Source: JAPYTU01 sp036166735 (GTDB taxonomy: Bacteria > Bacteroidota > Bacteroidia > Cytophagales > MED-G16). Taken from it: a stretch of DNA of 24,215 nucleotides. The stretch's first letter is position 1; each line of letters opens with the position of its first letter. The translations under genes and the position numbers were made by a program. The DNA lies in the NCBI GenBank assembly GCA_036166735.1, contig JAYZHG010000093.1, forward strand, positions 1 through 24,215. The letters run 5' to 3'. Shown piece after piece: positions 7,300-15,515 of this stretch. The notes beneath the pieces are model-generated. The model worked only from the letters and a program-made list of their open reading frames with translations. It was not told the DNA's origin and did not search any database.

Positions 7300-8826
7300 T
7301 TATTCCCATTCTATGGTGGAAGGAGGTTTGGATGAAATATCATAAACTACCCTATTAATACCCTTAACTTTATTAATTATTTGATTTGATACATCAGCCA
7401 AGAATGAATCTGGTAACCTTGACCAATCTGCAGTCATACCATCAAGACTAGTAACAGCCCTTAAAACAATAGTGTACTCATAAGTTCTCTCATCACCCAT
7501 AACACCTACAGACTTTACGGGAAGTAATATGGTAGCCGCTTGCCATACTTTATCATATAAATCATTTTTTCTTAATCCTGAAATAAAAATGTCATCAGCT
7601 TCTTGTAGTAAGTTTACTTTTTCTTTATCAATAGAACCTAAAATTCTAATTCCTAGTCCAGGACCTGGAAAAGGATGTCTATTTAATATATCACCTGGTA
7701 TATTAAGAGATTTACCAACTCTTCTAACTTCATCCTTAAAAAGTGAGTTTAGGGGTTCTAAAACTTTTAAATTCATCTTTTTTGGAAGTCCTCCAACATT
7801 GTGATGTGATTTTATTGTAGCAGAGGGACCCTTAACTGATCGAGATTCTATTATATCAGGATAAATTGTTCCTTGAGCTAACCACTTAATACCACCTATT
7901 TTTTGAGCTTGTTCTTCAAATACTTTTATAAATACTTTACCAATAGATTTTCTTTTCTCTTCAGGATCAATTTTACCATATAAATCTTTATAAAATTTAT
8001 CTTTAAAATCAACTCCTATAATATTTAAGCCCAAATTTTTATATGATTCTAAAACGGATTCAAATTCATTTTTTCTTAATAATCCATTGTCTACAAACAC
8101 ACATGTTAAATTTTTACCAATTGCCCTATGTATAAGAACTCCTGCAACAGTAGAATCAACACCTCCTGATAATCCAAGAATAACTTTATCATCTCCAATA
8201 GTATTTTGTAATTTCTTAACTGTATTTTCTACAAATAATTTTGGAGTCCAGGTTTGTGAACAACCACAAATATCAAGAGTAAAATTTTTTAATATTTTTT
8301 CTCCAAAATCAGAATGAGTGACTTCAGGATGAAATTGAAGACCATAAAAATTATATGACTTTGCATAAAAAGAAGTGACATTGACATCTTTTGTGCTTGC
8401 AAGAATTTGAATTTTATCTGAAATTTGAGTTATTGAATCTCCATGACTCATCCACACATCTGAGCCAATTCCAACACCATTAAATAAAACAGAATTGTTA
8501 TCTATACTTGATAAATTAGCTCTACCGTACTCTCTTATCTTTGATGGCAAAACTGTACAACTTAATTTATTTGCTATTAATTGAGCCCCATAACAAATAC
8601 CCAAAATTGGCAAATTATTAAAATTATCAATATCGACGTTTGGAGAATTATCATCATGCACCGAATAAGGACTACCTGAAAAAATAACGCCAAAATAATT
8701 TTTTGATAACTTAGGAATCTTATTATAAGGATAGATTTCACAATAAATATTTAACTCTCTTATCCTCCTAGCAATAAGCTGAGTATATTGTGACCCAAAA
8801 TCAAGAATTAATATTTTTTCTTCCAT
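7300..8826 (-). CDS. guaA: GMP synthase (glutamine-hydrolysing)
   Basis: GuaA converts XMP to GMP using ATP and glutamine-derived ammonia, in the cytosol. The 508-residue protein has the class I glutamine amidotransferase domain first: nucleophile Cys78 in GICYGAQ, and His166/Glu168 in QFHPEVTHS complete the triad. The ATP pyrophosphatase domain follows with the PP-loop SGGVDS at residues 220-225. The C-terminal dimerisation domain carries PFPGPGLGIRI and ends in KPPSTIEWE, the family's usual terminus. All key residues are intact and length is normal. A TAATTTTG element ends three bases before the ATG, suggesting an almost leaderless transcript. The downstream envelope protein gene is 2 bp away. 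It is divergent from yebC over 102 bp. Confidence 0.98.
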   Translation of the reverse strand: MEEKILILDFGSQYTQLIARRIRELNIYCEIYPYNKIPKLSKNYFGVIFSGSPYSVHDDNSPNVDIDNFNNLPILGICYGAQLIANKLSCTVLPSKIREYGRANLSSIDNNSVLFNGVGIGSDVWMSHGDSITQISDKIQILASTKDVNVTSFYAKSYNFYGLQFHPEVTHSDFGEKILKNFTLDICGCSQTWTPKLFVENTVKKLQNTIGDDKVILGLSGGVDSTVAGVLIHRAIGKNLTCVFVDNGLLRKNEFESVLESYKNLGLNIIGVDFKDKFYKDLYGKIDPEEKRKSIGKVFIKVFEEQAQKIGGIKWLAQGTIYPDIIESRSVKGPSATIKSHHNVGGLPKKMNLKVLEPLNSLFKDEVRRVGKSLNIPGDILNRHPFPGPGLGIRILGSIDKEKVNLLQEADDIFISGLRKNDLYDKVWQAATILLPVKSVGVMGDERTYEYTIVLRAVTSLDGMTADWSRLPDSFLADVSNQIINKVKGINRVVYDISSKPPSTIEWE

Positions 8827-8829
8827 CTA

Positions 8830-8837
8830 CAAAATTA
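8830..8837 (-). promoter_or_regulatory. Candidate -7 element of guaA
   Basis: On the minus strand this reads TAATTTTG, an exact match to TAnnTTTG and the same octamer as before pyrE. Only TAG separates it from the guaA ATG, so the transcript would be leaderless or nearly so. No convincing -33 TTG is visible at the expected distance. Confidence 0.33.
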
Positions 8838-8870
8838 AACTTAGCAATTAAAAAAAAGACTAATTATATC

Positions 8871-8879
8871 TATATTTTG
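8871..8879 (+). promoter_or_regulatory. Weak candidate -7 element upstream of yebC
   Basis: TATATTTTG matches a relaxed TAnnnTTTG form of the Bacteroidota -7 element. It would give a leader of roughly 40 bases before the yebC ATG. There is no -33 TTG at the usual spacing. Confidence 0.22.
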
Positions 8880-8928
8880 TAATTTAGTTAATAAGTAATA
8901 GTAATAAATAACTTATAAAAATAGCAAA

Positions 8929-9636
8929 ATGGGAAGAGCTTTTGAATACAGAAGAGCCGCAAAAGAAAAAAGATGGGATAAAATGTCAAAATTGTTTCCA
9001 AAGCTCTCTAAAGCTATAACTGTAGCTGCAAAAGAAGGTGGAATTGATCCAGAGATGAACTTTAAACTACGAGCAGCAATTCAAAATGCTAAAATTCAAA
9101 ATATGCCAAAAGATAATATTGATTCAGCAATAAAAAGAGCATCAAGTAAAGAGACAAAAAATTATATAGAACAAACTTTTGAAGGAAAAGGTCCCCATGG
9201 TGTTCTAGTTATAGTAGAAACTGCTACAGATAATGTCACTAGAACTACTGCAAATATTAAATCATACTTTAATAAATCCGATGGTAATTTAGTAACTCCT
9301 GGATCATTAGAATTTATGTTTGATAGAAAGTCAATTTTTTACATTGAAAAAAGCAATATTGATATTGATGAATTAGAATTAACACTTATTGACTATGGAC
9401 TTGAAAAAATTAAAATAACTGAGAATGAAATAATTATATATGGAGATTACACATCGTTTGGAAGTATAAATAAAGGTTTATCTACAATAAATTTAAATGT
9501 TACAAAATCAGAATTAAAAAGAATACCAAACTCTCCTATAAATTTTAATGAAGAACAATTAGAACCAATAGAAAAAATGCTTGATAAAATAGAAGACGAT
9601 GAAGATGTACAATACGTTTATACTAACATTTCTTAA
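8929..9636 (+). CDS. yebC: YebC/PmpR (TACO1) family protein
   Basis: This is a 235-residue protein of the three-domain YebC family. The N-terminal basic domain (AFEYRRAAKEKRWDKMSKLF, then LSKAITVAAKEGG and FKLRAAIQNAKIQNMPKDNI) is followed by the EGKGPHGVLVIVETATDNVTRT segment characteristic of the family and a more variable acidic C-terminal domain (EQLEPIEKMLDKIEDDEDV). The start (MGRAFEYRR) resembles the Bacteroidota version rather than the enterobacterial MAGHSKW. YebC proteins were long annotated as transcriptional regulators; mitochondrial TACO1 and more recent bacterial work connect the family to translation of difficult stretches such as polyproline, so the role is best left as a translation-associated or regulatory factor. 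murB begins 11 bp downstream and is likely co-transcribed. Confidence 0.95.
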   Translation: MGRAFEYRRAAKEKRWDKMSKLFPKLSKAITVAAKEGGIDPEMNFKLRAAIQNAKIQNMPKDNIDSAIKRASSKETKNYIEQTFEGKGPHGVLVIVETATDNVTRTTANIKSYFNKSDGNLVTPGSLEFMFDRKSIFYIEKSNIDIDELELTLIDYGLEKIKITENEIIIYGDYTSFGSINKGLSTINLNVTKSELKRIPNSPINFNEEQLEPIEKMLDKIEDDEDVQYVYTNIS

Positions 9637-9647
9637 TAAATATTTAA

Positions 9648-10646
9648 ATGTTTAAAAATTATTCATTAAAAAATTACAATTCATTTAGAGTAAATCACAA
9701 AGCTAATTTTTTTCTAAAAATAGAAAATGATAAATCGCTAATTGATTTTTTATCAGACAAAAAATTTAAAAATGAAAAAAAACTAATAATAGGTGGTGGT
9801 TCCAATATATTATTTACAAAAGATTATGAAGGTGTTATATTATATAGCTGCATAAAAGGAATACATATTCTTGAAGAAAATAATAATCATATTAAATTAA
9901 AAGTTGGTTCAGGAGAAAATTGGGATGATTTTGTAAAGTTTTGCGTCAATAAAAATTGGTATGGAATTGAAAATTTATCGTTAATACCTGGGTCAGTTGG
10001 AGCTGCACCTATTCAGAATATTGGTGCTTATGGAGTAGAAATAAAAGACTATATATACGATGTTAATGGTATTGATTTAAAGAATAATTTAAAAAAAACA
10101 TATACTAATAAATCATGCGATTTTGAGTATAGAGATAGTATTTTTAAAAGAGAATTAAAAAATAATTTTTTCGTTACTGAAGTTACATTCATTTTAAATA
10201 AAAATAAAAAATTTACATTGGACTACTCTGAACTAAAAAATATCAATAGTCAAAATCTAACCATTCAAAATGTTAGGGATAAGATTATAGAAATACGAAA
10301 TTCAAAATTACCAGACCCAAAATTATTGGCTAATGCTGGAAGTTTTTTTAAAAACCCAGTAATCAATATAAAAATTGCAAAAAATATTAAAGAAAAATAC
10401 AATGATTTTAAATATTATCAAATCAATGAATCAATGGTCAAAATTTCTGCAGCATGGTTAATTGAAAAAAGTGGATGGAAGGGACACAAAGAAAAAAATA
10501 TTGGAGTTTATAATAAACATGCACTAGTTTTAGTAAACTATTCTTCAGAAAATGGAAAAGACATTAAAATTCTTTCAAAAAAAATAAAAGAAAGTGTATT
10601 GAAAAAATTTAATGTAACTCTTGAAAAAGAAGTAAATATATTTTAA
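9648..10646 (+). CDS. murB: UDP-N-acetylenolpyruvoylglucosamine reductase
   Basis: MurB is a cytosolic FAD enzyme that reduces the enolpyruvyl group with NADPH to give UDP-N-acetylmuramate, an early peptidoglycan step. At 332 residues it fits the type I (E. coli-like) form. The FAD-binding loop is at residues 47-56 (IIGGGSNILF), a second flavin segment at 111-134 (SLIPGSVGAAPIQNIGAYG), and the substrate loop YRDSIFK at 161-167 holds the conserved Arg162. The proton donor is Ser232 in NAGSFFKNP and the conserved glutamate near the C-terminus is Glu327 (LEKEVN). All catalytic residues are present. It follows yebC closely. Its stop codon shares a TTAA with the convergent beta-propeller gene, leaving no room for a conventional terminator. 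Confidence 0.97.
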   Translation: MFKNYSLKNYNSFRVNHKANFFLKIENDKSLIDFLSDKKFKNEKKLIIGGGSNILFTKDYEGVILYSCIKGIHILEENNNHIKLKVGSGENWDDFVKFCVNKNWYGIENLSLIPGSVGAAPIQNIGAYGVEIKDYIYDVNGIDLKNNLKKTYTNKSCDFEYRDSIFKRELKNNFFVTEVTFILNKNKKFTLDYSELKNINSQNLTIQNVRDKIIEIRNSKLPDPKLLANAGSFFKNPVINIKIAKNIKEKYNDFKYYQINESMVKISAAWLIEKSGWKGHKEKNIGVYNKHALVLVNYSSENGKDIKILSKKIKESVLKKFNVTLEKEVNIF

Positions 10647-11809
10647 CCAGTATAAGTTACTCTATAAATAGCATTAGCCTTATCATCAGATATAAGCATA
10701 GAACCATCGTCTAGAATAAGTATATCAACAGGTCTACCCCATGCTTCTTGTTCATCATCATCAAGCCAACCATAAATAAATGTTTCATAGCCTACAGATT
10801 TATTATTTTCTATTTTCACACGAGATATTCTGTAACCTATCTTTTTTGATCTATTCCATGAACCATGCTCAGCTATAAAAATATCTCCTTTATATTCATC
10901 TGGAAACATTTTACCTGTATAAAATTTAAGACCTAATGGTGCAACATGAGGACCTAAATTTTGAACCGGCATAACAAAATCTGAACACGAATATTTTCCC
11001 CCAAATTCAGGATCACCTATATCATTCCCATGACAATATGGATATCCAAAATGTTGATCCTTTTCTGTTACTTTATTTAACTCACAAGGAGGTATATTAT
11101 CTCCTAACATATCTCTACCATTATCTGTAAACCATAATTGTTTTGTTTCTGGATGCCAAGTAAATCCAACTGTATTTCTAACCCCTTTAACATAAATTTC
11201 TCTATTTGATCCATCAGAATTCATTCTTGTAATAGAAGCATATATTTCATTTCTACTCTCACAAATATTACAAGGAGCTCCTACAGGTACATACAATTTA
11301 CCATCGGGACCAAAAGAAATGTACTTCCATCCATGATGTCTGTCTGAAGGAAAATCATCTGAAATCAATATAGGCTCTTCAAGGTATTCATCAAACTTAT
11401 CTGCATAAGACAAATTTTCTTCAATATTTTCAAATTTCCATATTTTATTTACTTCAGCTACGTATAAATCACCATCATGAAATGCAACTCCATTAGGCAT
11501 ATTCTTTAATTTATTCGTTATCAAATATTTTTTATCTATTACATTATCACCATCAGTATCTTTTAGGGCAAAGACATTATCTTCATTTCTATTTCCAACA
11601 AATATGGTTCCTGAAGGACTAATTGCCATTGACCTAGCATTTTCTACATCATCAGCATAAATTTTAATTTCAAATCCTTCTGGTAAAACAATTTTTTCAA
11701 GAAATGAATCTATTTCTAAATTCAAAGATGGATTTACAATAATTGAATTAATAAAAATATTTAAAAAAATTATTGACAAAGAGTTAATTAAATTGATAAG
11801 AATAATCAT
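10643..11809 (-). CDS. Sorbosone/PQQ-dependent sugar dehydrogenase-like beta-propeller protein
   Basis: This 388-residue protein has an N-terminal hydrophobic segment (residues about 2-25), likely a signal peptide or anchor, then a six-bladed beta-propeller of the L-sorbosone dehydrogenase/soluble glucose dehydrogenase group. Supporting segments are LPEGFEIKIYADDVENARSM (42-61), a Ca-loop-like DTDGDNVID (84-92), RHHGWKYISFGPDGKLYVPVG (157-177), the cysteine pair CNIC (180-183), GVRNTVGFTWHP (209-220), FTDNGRDMLGD (227-237) and the late GDIFIAEHGSWNRS. Five cysteines (180, 183, 242, 259, 275) suggest disulfides, fitting a periplasmic protein. It would oxidise a sugar or sugar lactone precursor with PQQ, but many relatives are uncharacterised and no PQQ synthesis genes are in view. 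It is divergent from a sugar symporter gene across 79 bp. Confidence 0.8.
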   Translation of the reverse strand: MIILINLINSLSIIFLNIFINSIIVNPSLNLEIDSFLEKIVLPEGFEIKIYADDVENARSMAISPSGTIFVGNRNEDNVFALKDTDGDNVIDKKYLITNKLKNMPNGVAFHDGDLYVAEVNKIWKFENIEENLSYADKFDEYLEEPILISDDFPSDRHHGWKYISFGPDGKLYVPVGAPCNICESRNEIYASITRMNSDGSNREIYVKGVRNTVGFTWHPETKQLWFTDNGRDMLGDNIPPCELNKVTEKDQHFGYPYCHGNDIGDPEFGGKYSCSDFVMPVQNLGPHVAPLGLKFYTGKMFPDEYKGDIFIAEHGSWNRSKKIGYRISRVKIENNKSVGYETFIYGWLDDDEQEAWGRPVDILILDDGSMLISDDKANAIYRVTYTG

Positions 11810-11814
11810 AATTA

Positions 11815-11823
11815 CAAATTTTA
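11815..11823 (-). promoter_or_regulatory. Weak candidate -7 element of the beta-propeller gene
   Basis: The minus strand reads TAAAATTTG, a relaxed TAnnnTTTG, ending five bases before the ATG at 11809. As with guaA, transcription from it would start at or inside the first codons. No -33 TTG was identified. Confidence 0.2.
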
Positions 11824-11838
11824 ATCATTCAAAGTTAG

Positions 11839-11867
11839 TTGATATCACAATATTATATTAATTTTTG
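11839..11867 (+). promoter_or_regulatory. Candidate promoter of the sugar symporter operon
   Basis: TTG at 11839-11841 is followed after 17 bases by TAATTTTTG (11859-11867), similar to the Bacteroidota -33/-7 pair with a slightly stretched -7 element. Transcription would begin near 11873, about 15 bases before the ATG. Confidence 0.35.
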
Positions 11868-11888
11868 AATATAAAATCAAACTAAGCT

Positions 11889-13586
11889 ATGGAACTAATT
11901 GATATAATTGTATTTGTAACATATTGTATTGTAATTCTATCACTTGGATTATACGTTTCAAGAGATAAAAAAGGACATCAAAAAAGTGCTGAAGATTACT
12001 TTTTAGCTGGAAAATCACTTCCCTGGTGGACTATTGGCGCCTCTCTAATTGCCGCAAATATTTCTGCTGAACAATTCATAGGTATGTCTGGATCTGGATT
12101 TGCACTAGGACTAGCAATTGCCACTTATGAATGGATGGCAGCAGTAACTCTTTTAGTAGTTGGTAAATTTTTTCTTCCAATTTTTATTGAAAAAAAAATA
12201 TATACCATTCCAGAATTTGTTAAAAAAAGATTTAGTAATAATCTTAAAACAATACTAGCTGTTTTTTGGATTTCACTTTTTGTCTTTGTTAATCTAACAA
12301 CTGTTATGTATTTAGGAGGAAAAGCCATGGATACTATTTTTGGTAATGGAGATGGTAGCATAATTAATATTAGCATTATTGGACTAGGTCTTTTTGCTCT
12401 TACATACTCAGTATGGGGAGGACTTTCTGCAGTTGCATGGACAGATGTTGTACAAGTTATTATTTTAATTTTTGGTGGTATACTAATGACCATTATTGCC
12501 CTAACATATGTTACACCTGGAGGTGGAATCTTAGATGGTTTAACTCATGTTTATAACGCTGTACCAGAAAGGTTTTCTATGATACTATCCAAAGGAGAAA
12601 TAATCACTCCTGATGGAAGAGATGCTTGGTTTGATTTACCTGGCATTGCTGTTTTAATAGGTGGAATGTGGATAGCAAATTTATATTATTGGGGTTTTAA
12701 TCAATATATAATTCAAAGAACACTAGCTGCAAAAAGTCTTAATGAAGCACAAAAAGGAATTGCATTTGCAGCTTTTTTAAAGCTTATTATTCCAATATTT
12801 GTAGTTCTTCCAGGAATAATTGCATACGTTATAAACCTTGATCCTAATACTGGTGAATTGTTATCAGTATTACCTGAAGGATTTACCTCATCTGATGGAT
12901 CAATATTAAATGATAATGCTGCACCTTGGTTAATTAAAAATTATATTCCAGTTGGAATTAAAGGATTAATACTTGCTGCACTTGCTGCTGCTATTGTCTC
13001 ATCACTAGCTTCAATGTTAAATTCAACTTCTACAATTTTTACAATGGATATTTATAAAGAAATATTAAATAAAGATGCAGGAGATAAAGAAATGGTTTTT
13101 GTTGGAAGATTAGTGGTTATAATAGCCCTAATTACATCAATGATAATTGCTCCTCTTTTTGGAAGCTTAGGTCAAGTATTTCAAGCAATACAAGAGTACA
13201 CAGGTGTTGTTAGTCCAGGAATTCTTGCAGTTTTTATAATGGGATTATTTTTTAAGAAAGCTACAAATAATGCTTCAATTTGGGCAATTTTAATTTCAAT
13301 TCCAGTAGCAATGTATTTTAAAGTGGTAGCTAAAGGATGGCTCATTTATCTCCCAGAATCTACTCATTCATTATTTATTAATGAAATACCATTTTTACAC
13401 CAAATGGGGATAACATTTTTAATTACTTTATTAGTCATTTTTGTAATTAGCTATTTAGAAGGATTTAATGATGATCCTAAAGCAATAAAATTATCTAAAA
13501 AGCTATTTTATACTAGTCCATCTTTTAATATTCCTGCTTTTGTAGTTTTAATAATAACAGTAATGTTATATACTATATTCTGGTAA
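11889..13586 (+). CDS. Na+/sugar symporter, SSS/SLC5 family, vSGLT-like
   Basis: This 565-residue inner-membrane transporter has many hydrophobic helices and long segments nearly identical, from memory, to Vibrio parahaemolyticus vSGLT: EDYFLAGKSLPWW, AANISAEQFIGMSGSG, NLYYWGFNQYIIQRTLAAKS, AAAIVSSLASMLNST and IQEYTGVVSPGILAVF. The vSGLT galactose contacts correspond to Gln62, Glu81, Asn264, Lys298 and Gln435, with the gate tyrosine at Tyr267; all are present, but the contact serine (vSGLT Ser91) is Ala84. The sodium site is retained as Ala55, Ile58 and Ser371/Ser372. A hexose or related polyol is therefore the likely substrate, driven by the sodium gradient. DUF4442 and CDGSH genes follow with a 1-bp gap and an overlap, forming a probable operon. 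Confidence 0.94.
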   Translation: MELIDIIVFVTYCIVILSLGLYVSRDKKGHQKSAEDYFLAGKSLPWWTIGASLIAANISAEQFIGMSGSGFALGLAIATYEWMAAVTLLVVGKFFLPIFIEKKIYTIPEFVKKRFSNNLKTILAVFWISLFVFVNLTTVMYLGGKAMDTIFGNGDGSIINISIIGLGLFALTYSVWGGLSAVAWTDVVQVIILIFGGILMTIIALTYVTPGGGILDGLTHVYNAVPERFSMILSKGEIITPDGRDAWFDLPGIAVLIGGMWIANLYYWGFNQYIIQRTLAAKSLNEAQKGIAFAAFLKLIIPIFVVLPGIIAYVINLDPNTGELLSVLPEGFTSSDGSILNDNAAPWLIKNYIPVGIKGLILAALAAAIVSSLASMLNSTSTIFTMDIYKEILNKDAGDKEMVFVGRLVVIIALITSMIIAPLFGSLGQVFQAIQEYTGVVSPGILAVFIMGLFFKKATNNASIWAILISIPVAMYFKVVAKGWLIYLPESTHSLFINEIPFLHQMGITFLITLLVIFVISYLEGFNDDPKAIKLSKKLFYTSPSFNIPAFVVLIITVMLYTIFW

Positions 13587-13587
13587 A

Positions 13588-14103
13588 ATGATAACACTTA
13601 ATAAAGAACAAGAAAAGTTTAAAAAAGAATTTCTAAATCCCATAAAATTTTCTTTATATTTTTTTAAAAATGTTCCAATGGGATGGTTTTCTGGAATGAA
13701 ACTTAAAAAGTTATCAGAAAAAAGTGCTGTTTCATATGTTCCTTTCAAATGGTATTATAGATGGCAAAATAAAAATCCATTCAGATCTATGTATTTTGCA
13801 GTACAAAGTATGGGAGCAGAACTTTCTACTGCATCAATAGCTACATTAGCAATAAAAGGAATTAACCCTAGTATGGCATTCATAGTAACTGGTATGAGAT
13901 CAACTTACTTTAAAAAAGCAACTAGTCATACAATTTTTAGATGTGATGATGGAGAAAAAATTTTCAATGCAGTAACACAAGCTATTAATTCTAAAAAAGG
14001 TGTATCTGTTGAAGTTAAGTCTATAGGAAAGCTAGAAGATGGAACAATTGTATCAGAGTTTTTTTTCATCTGGTCATTTAAACAAAGATCTAATGAAGAT
14101 TAA
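13588..14103 (+). CDS. DUF4442 hotdog-fold (thioesterase-like) protein
   Basis: This 171-residue protein matches the DUF4442 family, distant hotdog-fold relatives of acyl-CoA thioesterases common in Bacteroidota. Characteristic features are the N-terminal basic/aromatic segment with NVPMGWFSGMKL (28-39), VPFKWYYRWQNKNPFRSMYF (51-70), the helix with AVQSMGAELSTA (71-82) that forms the hotdog sausage helix, and the C-terminal strand pattern VSVEVKSIGKLEDGTIVSEF. No signal peptide is present, so it is probably cytosolic. No substrate or confirmed activity can be read from it. It starts one base after the symporter stop and overlaps the following CDGSH gene by 11 bp, so the three are likely co-translated. 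Confidence 0.72.
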   Translation: MITLNKEQEKFKKEFLNPIKFSLYFFKNVPMGWFSGMKLKKLSEKSAVSYVPFKWYYRWQNKNPFRSMYFAVQSMGAELSTASIATLAIKGINPSMAFIVTGMRSTYFKKATSHTIFRCDDGEKIFNAVTQAINSKKGVSVEVKSIGKLEDGTIVSEFFFIWSFKQRSNED

Positions 14104-14281
14104 ACTTTCAAAAGAAAAAACCTATAGTATATGTACATGTGGTTTAAGTAAGAAATTGCCCTTATGTGATAATAACCATAGAAAAACTAATAAAATTAAT
14201 AATACTAATTATAAATCTGTAAAAATAACTCCAAGAAAAGATGCTATTATAGATATTAATTCTTCAACTTGGAAAAATTAA
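14093..14281 (+). CDS. Small CDGSH-type iron-sulfur protein
   Basis: I start this at the ATG at 14093, inside the end of the DUF4442 gene, which yields 62 residues; an upstream ATG at 14039 would overlap far more and add unrelated residues. The metal motif is complete: Cys14, Cys16, Cys25 and His29 in CTCGLSKKLPLCDNNH, matching the CxCx2(S/T)x3PxCDxxH pattern of CDGSH proteins, with Asn for the Gly of CDGSH. Such proteins bind a [2Fe-2S] cluster with three cysteines and one histidine and are proposed electron or cluster carriers. The remainder is basic and lacks a membrane segment. Its TAA shares a TTAA with the convergent metallophosphoesterase stop. Why it is coupled to a sugar symporter is unknown. 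Confidence 0.85.
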   Translation: MKIKLSKEKTYSICTCGLSKKLPLCDNNHRKTNKINNTNYKSVKITPRKDAIIDINSSTWKN

Positions 14282-15507
14282 ACAGACTCTAAATTCAAAA
14301 TTGTAATTTCTGGTAAAATTCCTACTCTACCCTGATATCCTAAAAATCCAAAGCCTCGGTTCACATAAATAGACTGATTATTTAATTGATATAAATCAGC
14401 CCATTGATCGTAAGCTAATCTTGCTGGACTAATTCTAAAATTTCCTATTTCTATTCCAAATTGAAGGCCGTGTGTGTGACCCGACAATGTTAAATCTATA
14501 TCATTATATAAAGAAGTAACCTGAGCGTTCCAATGAGAAGGATTATGAGTAAGTAATATTTTAAACTCCTCCTTAGATAAGCCAGAATAAGCTTTATCTA
14601 AATCACCATATTTTTGAAATCTTGATGATGCCCAATTTTCTACTCCTAATATAGAAATTTGATCACCGTCAATAGTTATTAATTTATTTTCATTCATCAT
14701 TAGATTCCACCCAAATTCTTTATGAGCAGAAAGTAAATTTTGAAAATTATTATTTTTTTCATTTTTATTAGACCAAGATGTATATTCTCCATAATCATGA
14801 TTTCCTAGTACTGAATGTACTCCCAATGGTGCTTTGATTTTACTTAAAATATCTCCCCAACTTTTAAGTTCAGAAGATTTATCATTTACTAAATCTCCAG
14901 TAAAAAAAATAATATCTGGTTTTTCATTTATAATCATATCTATTCCACCAATAACAGCTTTAGTATTATTTAAACTGCCAATATGAATATCTGAAATCTG
15001 ACAAATTTTAATTCCATCAAATGATTTTGGTAATTTATTGAATATTAAATTTTTTCTTCTAATTCTATAATCATAGACATTACTTGAAATTATGCCATAT
15101 GTTAGAGAAGCAATAGGAAAGCCGTATGCGATTGATGCTGAAATACTTAAAAACTTAGATCTAGAAATTTTACTATCTGAATCTTTATTATTTTTAGATT
15201 TAAAAAAATAAAAAATTAATCTTCTTAAATCATCAACTAAAATAAATGGTAGTGAGAATATCTTACAAAAAAAATTTCCAATAATTATATTAAAAATTAT
15301 TGTTCTAGGATAATAACCTATACTTAGATCAAAAGTAAAAAGTAAAAAATTAGCAATTGTTATAAATGTAAAAAACCAATAAAAAAATAATATATACTTA
15401 CTAAAGTGAGCATTTAATTTTATAACATTCTTTAATATTTGAAAGAAATAAACATCTAATAAAACTGATAAAAAAGTAAAAAAAAGTAAATAGAGTATTA
15501 CATTCAT
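14278..15507 (-). CDS. Membrane-anchored calcineurin-like metallophosphoesterase
   Basis: This 409-residue protein begins with about three membrane helices (residues 1-26, 37-60 and 68-92), a basic cytosolic stretch, another hydrophobic segment near 119-142, then a metallophosphoesterase domain. The metal-binding motifs are Asp173/His175 (DIH), Gly204-Asp205 (TGDLVND), Gly-Asn-His-Asp at 235-238, His321 and Gly-His-Thr-His at 343-346, a full two-metal set. It resembles YkuE/YaeI-type enzymes, some of which act on UDP-diacylglucosamine or other phosphodiesters, but the substrate cannot be read here. It starts 8 bp after the RND pump gene, the gap being eight consecutive T on the coding strand, and probably forms the last gene of the efflux operon, a membrane-related association rather than proven functional link. 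Confidence 0.88.
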   Translation of the reverse strand: MNVILYLLFFTFLSVLLDVYFFQILKNVIKLNAHFSKYILFFYWFFTFITIANFLLFTFDLSIGYYPRTIIFNIIIGNFFCKIFSLPFILVDDLRRLIFYFFKSKNNKDSDSKISRSKFLSISASIAYGFPIASLTYGIISSNVYDYRIRRKNLIFNKLPKSFDGIKICQISDIHIGSLNNTKAVIGGIDMIINEKPDIIFFTGDLVNDKSSELKSWGDILSKIKAPLGVHSVLGNHDYGEYTSWSNKNEKNNNFQNLLSAHKEFGWNLMMNENKLITIDGDQISILGVENWASSRFQKYGDLDKAYSGLSKEEFKILLTHNPSHWNAQVTSLYNDIDLTLSGHTHGLQFGIEIGNFRISPARLAYDQWADLYQLNNQSIYVNRGFGFLGYQGRVGILPEITILNLESV

Positions 15508-15515
15508 AAAAAAAA

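Noticed and set aside
12125..12493. 122-codon minus-strand open frame inside the symporter gene
   Set aside because: The plus strand encodes highly conserved vSGLT-like helices here; the antisense frame has no domain, promoter or start context.
15508..15515. Eight-T run between the RND and metallophosphoesterase genes as a terminator
   Set aside because: No stem precedes it, so it is not an intrinsic terminator; the two genes are probably in one transcript.
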